From a virus, in IMG/VR virus record IMGVR_UViG_3300031673_000328, positions 1 through 30,705 of that record: DNA of 30,705 nucleotides; one strand, given 5' to 3'. Shown one piece after another: positions 26,740 through 30,705 of this stretch. Positions within the stretch are counted from its first letter, which is position 1. Every line of letters starts with the position of its first letter. The notes under the pieces were generated by a model. The model made no database searches, was not told where the DNA came from, and saw only the letters and a program-made list of their open reading frames with translations. The position numbers and the translations under genes were made by a program.

Positions 26740-28692
26740 TTAAAGTGACCAAAGAAAACCTCCGCCACCATTCCAGTCATCATCTTCATCGTCATCATCG
26801 AGGTCTGATAATTTACCAATTTTACCCAATTTAGACTTATCATTCATATCTTCATTCAATGGTATATTGTTTATAGTCGCAAACTCTTCTGGTGTCGGGG
26901 TTCTATGATATTGGCCCTTGCCATCCTGTATTTGAATTTCTTCTTCCACCATACCATTACCCATAACTAATGTTCCCTTACCTAATAACATAGTAAGTGG
27001 ATATCTTAAAGCATCAAGCCAGTGATCATATTCGGATTCAGGTATCTCTGTAATTGTTCCGTCGGCAGCTGTTTTAAAGTGATATGTCATAAACTCAGTT
27101 ATCAAAGGCCCAGTTGTGTCTTTGGCCAAATGAATCTTTGTATCCGTTGAGCCAGGTACTCTCAATAACTTCTTAATAACCTGAATGCCAGTATTGATAG
27201 CTTTATCTGTATCAGTAGCAACTGGTAATCCTGCTTTTCTCATTTCTGTGACAGCACCTTGATCCGCAATATCAGGAAAATATAGTTGACATCTATATAA
27301 GTGGTGATATTTACCCTTAATATAATGTATCCATTCTGGTTGAGATACAAATGTCATTCCATCTGCCTTAACTACAAATACATTATCTTTTTTGTCTAGG
27401 AAGAAAAATACAACAGTATTTGGATTAGACCAACCCCAATCGACACCAGCATAGCAAGATAGTCTCATTGAGTGACATTTTTTTACAAATATATCGTGTG
27501 TACATTCACCTGGATATTCAATACCAGTTAACTTAACCCACATTCCATTCCAGTCATTGACGTGTAATTTCTCTTCAAATTCCTTATATATAATTCCTTC
27601 AACAGAAGGCTTTAAGTTCATAAGCTGAGCTAATGCCCAGTCAGCGCCTTCAGATCTAACTTTTTGAATAAGTTCAGATATGGGTTTTAGCATCCATGAT
27701 TTAGATGTTTGCTTTTTAGCATCACCTAAACAAATAGCTGCAGCTGGACAAGTTAAGCAATTTTCACCAGGCATAACATGCTTAGTATATTCTTTCTTTT
27801 TCTTATCATCTTTTAATTTGTAATTTGCTTCAGATAAGACTTCCATCTCATCCTGTATGTGATATGAATCTGTTGGTATGACACCAGACCTAGAATCAGG
27901 ACATGCTTGTGAGAATTCAAATGCTGTCCATCTACGTACGTGTCTGCCGGCCTGTTCAGCTTCTTCCATCATTCTGTTCATTAATCCATATCTAGATTTT
28001 CGAGTAGATATACCAACCCTTAGAGCTCGTTTACCACCTTTTGAATCTAGCATACCCGCAATCTCTTTGAAGGCTCTTAAACCTTCACCAGAGACAGTAT
28101 CGATCTCATCTGTCACAACTAATGGAACGTGAGGACCATTACAGGCTTTAAGTGTACAAGGAAGAACCTCTAACGTTACTGTTTCATCATCGATATTGAA
28201 TGTTGATTTTTCCATGTTTAATTTTTGTAAGACACGATCTTCTTGAGGAACAGATCTATCCTCTATGATAGGTCGAATGCGACGGGATAGCATAAACTTA
28301 GTTTGATAGTCATAACATCGCTTTGCCTGAGCCAACACTGCACCAACATGACAAGCATCTCTACCATCATGTAACATGACTAGCAATTCTGCTATAGCCA
28401 TACCTAGAGTCTTACCAGAGCCTCGACCTGCAACATATAATAATTCTTCAATGTCTTCTGGATTGTTTTTGTTCACACATATATCATAGACTTCCCATAT
28501 GATATGAAGTGGATTTGTATCTGCGAATCTGGAAACCGTTTGATCAGGTAAGTGTAACCCAAAGAAAACTTGTATGAACTTAGAAAGTTCTTCTTTTGAA
28601 GTGCATTTCTTGAAAAAAAGTTTTTTCTTTTGCTCTATAGATAGAGCATCGAAGCCGCTTTCTTTATTTTTTCTTTTTTTCGCACTCATCAT
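26740..28692 (-). CDS. Large terminase subunit
   Basis: A 650-residue DNA-packaging motor. ATPase half: Walker A AGRGSGKT at ~88-95 and Walker B VVTDEID with Asp195 and Glu196; RVGISTRKSRYG follows as the coupling motif III-type segment. Nuclease half (RNase H-like): VDWGWSNPN with Asp418, FPDIADQG with Asp474, and EYDHWLDALRY with Asp556/Asp560. Between the two lies an unusual Cys set: Cys264 in SQACPDS and Cys312, Cys315 and Cys321 in NCLTCPAAAICLG, probably binding Zn or an Fe-S cluster. The C-terminal ~40 residues are Asp-rich. It hydrolyses ATP to pump DNA through the portal and cuts the concatemer. The start overlaps the gene upstream by 29 nt. Confidence 0.93.
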   Translation of the reverse strand: MMSAKKRKNKESGFDALSIEQKKKLFFKKCTSKEELSKFIQVFFGLHLPDQTVSRFADTNPLHIIWEVYDICVNKNNPEDIEELLYVAGRGSGKTLGMAIAELLVMLHDGRDACHVGAVLAQAKRCYDYQTKFMLSRRIRPIIEDRSVPQEDRVLQKLNMEKSTFNIDDETVTLEVLPCTLKACNGPHVPLVVTDEIDTVSGEGLRAFKEIAGMLDSKGGKRALRVGISTRKSRYGLMNRMMEEAEQAGRHVRRWTAFEFSQACPDSRSGVIPTDSYHIQDEMEVLSEANYKLKDDKKKKEYTKHVMPGENCLTCPAAAICLGDAKKQTSKSWMLKPISELIQKVRSEGADWALAQLMNLKPSVEGIIYKEFEEKLHVNDWNGMWVKLTGIEYPGECTHDIFVKKCHSMRLSCYAGVDWGWSNPNTVVFFFLDKKDNVFVVKADGMTFVSQPEWIHYIKGKYHHLYRCQLYFPDIADQGAVTEMRKAGLPVATDTDKAINTGIQVIKKLLRVPGSTDTKIHLAKDTTGPLITEFMTYHFKTAADGTITEIPESEYDHWLDALRYPLTMLLGKGTLVMGNGMVEEEIQIQDGKGQYHRTPTPEEFATINNIPLNEDMNDKSKLGKIGKLSDLDDDDEDDDWNGGGGFLWSL

Positions 28693-28996
28693 CGTCCTCA
28701 GCTTCTCTTAATGCACGCTCGAAAGCTTCTTCTGGTGAGAATATAATAGCTTTATACTCATCTTCCAGCTTACTAAGCCTTTGTCTGTGGTCATTAATTA
28801 TTTCATGATGAAACCGCTTGAGGGTTGCAATGGTATATTCATTGACATCGATTACGTTATTATCAATAGTTACTTTGGTATTTATAGAGCTGTGAACAGC
28901 TATCTTACATTGTTCAAGTTTAGACACAAAGACACTCAACTCTCTTATTTGATCTTTTAATGTTAAGGCTCTTTCGAGTTCTTGTTCTGTGATCAC
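28664..28996 (-). CDS. Hypothetical coiled-coil protein upstream of terminase
   Basis: A 110-residue protein with two helices (ELERALTLKDQIRELSVFVSKLEQ and IATLKRFHHEIINDHRQRLSKLEDEYKAIIF) joined by a short strand pair (INTKVTIDNNVIDVNEY), and a charged tail (REAEDDDECEKKKK). This helix-strand-helix plan suits a small oligomer or accessory factor. It overlaps the terminase gene by 29 nt and follows the terminase-small-subunit candidate by 4 nt. It could be an alternative small terminase subunit or packaging helper; no family is recognised. Confidence 0.55.
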   Translation of the reverse strand: MITEQELERALTLKDQIRELSVFVSKLEQCKIAVHSSINTKVTIDNNVIDVNEYTIATLKRFHHEIINDHRQRLSKLEDEYKAIIFSPEEAFERALREAEDDDECEKKKK

Positions 28997-29000
28997 GATT

Positions 29001-29627
29001 TTATTTGTCCCTTTTTTCTTGATCTAGAATTTTATCTAGGTCGATCACTTCTTCTTCAGGTTCCTTATCTTCATCTTTGGGCTGTGAAGCACCTGGAGAC
29101 AAAGCATCAAACATTGGAGACATATTATTGTTCTTAGCATTTGGTGTAGCACCTTGAACAATTTTAGCTAATGTTTCAGTTACTTCTTTATAATCTTTAA
29201 TTGATTTAATTCTAAGTGATGGTACTGGTTCTTTTTCTGGATCAAGGTAGTAATTTCTCATTTGCTTCATGTGTTCAGCAGATGCCACACCAAGCATTGA
29301 TGTAAGGAAATCAACTTGATCAATTACAGATTTTACAACTTTAGCTCTTACCCTATCTCGTAGAGTACCCTGCATCTTATCTCTATCAGATCCCCAACGG
29401 TTTAACGCAGCGGTTAATATAATTTGTCCTAATTCATATTGAGGAAATTGTTGTTCTATCTCATGAAACGAACTGCCTATGAGATACATTTCATATAATC
29501 TTAATGCCGGGACATTATCAATGGCACCAGCTGTCTTATTTTTTCTAAGATACTTCTCGCCTATTTCGACTTCTTGACTGGAAAGACCTATCTTTTCTTC
29601 GTCACTAAAGTTTCTCTTTAAGGCCAT
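29001..29627 (-). CDS. Putative small terminase subunit
   Basis: A 208-residue protein, proposed as TerS by position and shape. Residues ~25-80 (LRKNKTAGAIDNVPALRLYEMYLIGSSFHEIEQQFPQYELGQIILTAALNRW) read as a helix-turn-helix: L-Y-E-x-Y-L-x-G, an S-x-x-E-I turn and a recognition helix. Residues ~85-120 form a helical region (VRAKVVKSVIDQVDFLTSML) suited to oligomerisation. The acidic C-terminus (EDKEPEEEVIDLDKILDQE) is like the terminase-binding tails of small subunits. It lies just before the large subunit with one small gene between. Confidence is limited because TerS proteins diverge strongly. Confidence 0.6.
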   Translation of the reverse strand: MALKRNFSDEEKIGLSSQEVEIGEKYLRKNKTAGAIDNVPALRLYEMYLIGSSFHEIEQQFPQYELGQIILTAALNRWGSDRDKMQGTLRDRVRAKVVKSVIDQVDFLTSMLGVASAEHMKQMRNYYLDPEKEPVPSLRIKSIKDYKEVTETLAKIVQGATPNAKNNNMSPMFDALSPGASQPKDEDKEPEEEVIDLDKILDQEKRDK

Positions 29628-29820
29628 CTAACATCTCCATACTAACATAAACGATAATGTTATCGTTTTCTCTTTTATTTCTTATTGATATAAGTTTTTC
29701 TTCAAATGAAAAGGGCGAATTACCTTCTAAAAAGTATATCCACAATTCCTGTTGTAAATCCTCGTCGCTAGTCAACCTGTTGATCTTCTGTGCCACGAAT
29801 CCTAAAATTCTCGCTTTCAT
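29605..29820 (-). CDS. Hypothetical protein, possible sigma region-2-like segment
   Basis: A 71-residue protein. Residues ~8-35 (FVAQKINRLTSDEDLQQELWIYFLEG) follow the pattern of ECF-type sigma region 2 (x-D-x-x-D-L-x-Q-E-x-W-x-x-[FL]-L), but the protein is far shorter than a full sigma factor. It overlaps the gene upstream by 53 nt and the next by 23 nt, so it is tightly coupled. The start codon has only a weak ribosome-binding site, and a start further in is possible. A real gene is likely; the sigma resemblance is weak. Confidence 0.45.
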   Translation of the reverse strand: MKARILGFVAQKINRLTSDEDLQQELWIYFLEGNSPFSFEEKLISIRNKRENDNIIVYVSMEMLDGLKEKL

Positions 29821-30226
29821 CTTTATTGTCTGCGTTATAAATTTTTACGCTTGTGCTCCATTTTCTGTTTAAGTAAGCTTTTACAAAATTATTAGCTATT
29901 TGTTCCAACTTATAGCCGACAACGCCAGTGTTGTCAACCTTATCAATCTCCTTTTTTTTCTTCAAGAACCTTTTAAGCTTAATGGAATTCCAAAATCCTA
30001 TGCTTTCACCGTTCTCAAATCTACTTAGTAATCTTAAATTATTGCAAAGATCACCAGGAATAAGTAGATTATAGGTTACAACATTATCATTAAAGTTAAT
30101 TGTAGTAGTGACATCTTTGACACTTTCTACTATACAGTAACCAGCCATTGCAATATTTGCTTTCATCTCTTCAGTAAGCAAATTGTGCTCTACTAAAAAT
30201 GAATGATGGTCAATGTTTTGTTCCAT
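29768..30226 (-). CDS. Hypothetical protein
   Basis: A 152-residue protein that I do not recognise. It has a mixed alpha/beta first part (ANIAMAGYCIVESVKDVTTTINFNDNVVTYNLLIPGD) and a basic helical region (IKLKRFLKKKKEID), followed by GYKLEQIANNFVKAYLNRKWSTSVKIY. The polar C-terminus overlaps the next gene by 53 nt. An AGAGGTAGG ribosome-binding site precedes the ATG, and a TGG-TATAAT box lies at 30246-30254. No membrane segment or signal peptide is present. Function unknown. Confidence 0.5.
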   Translation of the reverse strand: MEQNIDHHSFLVEHNLLTEEMKANIAMAGYCIVESVKDVTTTINFNDNVVTYNLLIPGDLCNNLRLLSRFENGESIGFWNSIKLKRFLKKKKEIDKVDNTGVVGYKLEQIANNFVKAYLNRKWSTSVKIYNADNKDESENFRIRGTEDQQVD

Positions 30227-30245
30227 ATACCTACCTCTCGCTTAC

Positions 30246-30254
30246 ATTATACCA
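30246..30254 (-). promoter_or_regulatory. Extended -10 promoter TGG-TATAAT
   Basis: On the minus strand TGG (30254-30252) directly precedes TATAAT (30251-30246), identical to the element at 13181-13189. It lies 20 nt upstream of the ATG at 30226 and could drive the terminase gene group. No convincing -35 is present. Confidence 0.5.
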
Positions 30255-30257
30255 AAC

Positions 30258-30705
30258 TTAATGGGTGCCCTTGATTATTTGGTGGGCTCTCTTGATTATG
30301 AGGTCTTTGTCCTCACCTCCAGAATATACTTTATTAACATATTCTGAGACTATGCCTTCTGGAGACACTGCTTCGATTTTTACTCTATTTTGCTTTTCAG
30401 AATCAATGGGTGTAGTCTTAGAGACTACATTCTTGCCCTCTATCAACTTGAGGTACTTTTTAGACTTAAAGTAGGCAGTTAACTCTACTTTTGGGCCACT
30501 TACTTTTAAAATCCACTTATTTTGATCGTCAAGTGAATGTTCAAGTAGTGTATGTAGGGCGGTAGTGGGTCTAGTGTAGTCAACTTCAAATTCTATTGAG
30601 CGCCATTTAGGAAATGGGGATTCGATAAATTGCTGTTCGAGGGTTTCAGTTTCGAATAATAGAATTCCTTTAGTTTGGCCGACATCGGTAGCGTTATGTG
30701 CAAAC
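30258..30705 (-). CDS. Hypothetical protein, 5' end outside the window (partial)
   Basis: The frame that ends at 30258 stays open to the end of the window, giving at least 148 residues; a TTG at 30446 that could be read as a start is not preceded by any stop. The visible part begins FAHNATDVGQTKGILLFETET and continues with WRSIEFEVDYTRP, then KWILKVSGPKVELTAYFKSKKYL, then VKIEAVSPEGIVSEYVNKVY and a basic helical end. It is a beta-rich protein with no signal or membrane segment in view. I do not recognise the family. The gene continues beyond the right edge. Confidence 0.6.
   Translation of the reverse strand, partial: FAHNATDVGQTKGILLFETETLEQQFIESPFPKWRSIEFEVDYTRPTTALHTLLEHSLDDQNKWILKVSGPKVELTAYFKSKKYLKLIEGKNVVSKTTPIDSEKQNRVKIEAVSPEGIVSEYVNKVYSGGEDKDLIIKRAHQIIKGTH

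Noticed and set aside
30258-30446. A complete 62-residue gene starting at a TTG
   Set aside because: The same frame is open to the window edge with sensible protein sequence, so this is the end of a longer gene.
1-30705. tRNA genes, CRISPR arrays, insertion sequences, integrase or attachment sites
   Set aside because: I saw no cloverleaf, spaced repeat array, transposase or recombinase signature; a tRNA search program could still find a weak candidate.

Overview
The window is a block of a lytic-type tailed dsDNA bacteriophage (Caudoviricetes) genome. It is AT-rich and densely coding, and almost every gene lies on the minus strand, so transcription runs from high to low coordinates. Evidence for a phage is a large terminase, a portal protein, a fused head-maturation protease/scaffold, an HK97-fold-type major capsid protein, head-tail connector candidates and a run of fibre or decoration-like beta proteins. 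Two lipoprotein signal peptides point to a bacterial host, but I cannot name it. No integrase, tRNA, rRNA, CRISPR array, IS element, DNA polymerase or tape-measure gene is visible; these may lie outside the window.

Layout in order of transcription. (1) 30705-26740: a gene cut by the window edge, several unknown small genes, a terminase-small-subunit candidate and the large terminase. (2) 26687-24491: the portal (TTG start) and a small membrane protein. (3) 24494-20175: an accessory block with a thymidylate-kinase-like protein carrying an extra C-terminal domain, a HAD phosphatase, an AAA_28-type P-loop kinase, a Cys-rich protein with a sigma-region-4-like helix-turn-helix, a lipoprotein and an IscA/HesB-type Fe-S carrier. 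(4) 20136-15689: protease fused to a scaffold-like region and a zinc ribbon, HNH nuclease, a small head protein, an acidic scaffold-like protein with a 21-residue tandem duplication, and the major capsid protein, closed by a strong UUCG-loop terminator. (5) 15631-13216: DUF3310 protein, a 44-residue membrane protein and a T5 A1-like metallophosphoesterase/nuclease. (6) 13144-5739: head and connector proteins, a DUF5661 coiled-coil protein, a 48-residue membrane protein and beta-rich structural proteins, closed by a second strong terminator. (7) 5660-408: fibre/appendage-like proteins, lysis-region-like small membrane proteins, and a cluster of small helical-repeat and EF-hand-like proteins. 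Two genes run on the plus strand: a lipoprotein at the left end and a 54-residue coiled-coil protein at 2826-2990.

Regulation. Three intergenic sites (2786-2810, 6972-6996, 18355-18379, all minus) share TTTAAC-N12-TAGRAT with an extended -10 TG, an arrangement like T4 MotA-dependent middle promoters. Other gaps carry TATAAT boxes. Two of these are followed at once by 7-8 bp hairpins that overlap the ribosome-binding site or start codon, and two others sit exactly 6 nt before an ATG, as for leaderless mRNAs.

The best leads are the shared promoter motif, a near-identical peptide shared by the major capsid protein and the protease/scaffold, the Fe-S carrier close to Cys-rich phage proteins, the family of KAS-type helical repeats, and possible separate sigma-region-2-like and region-4-like genes. 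All functional calls come from reading motifs; no database search was run.
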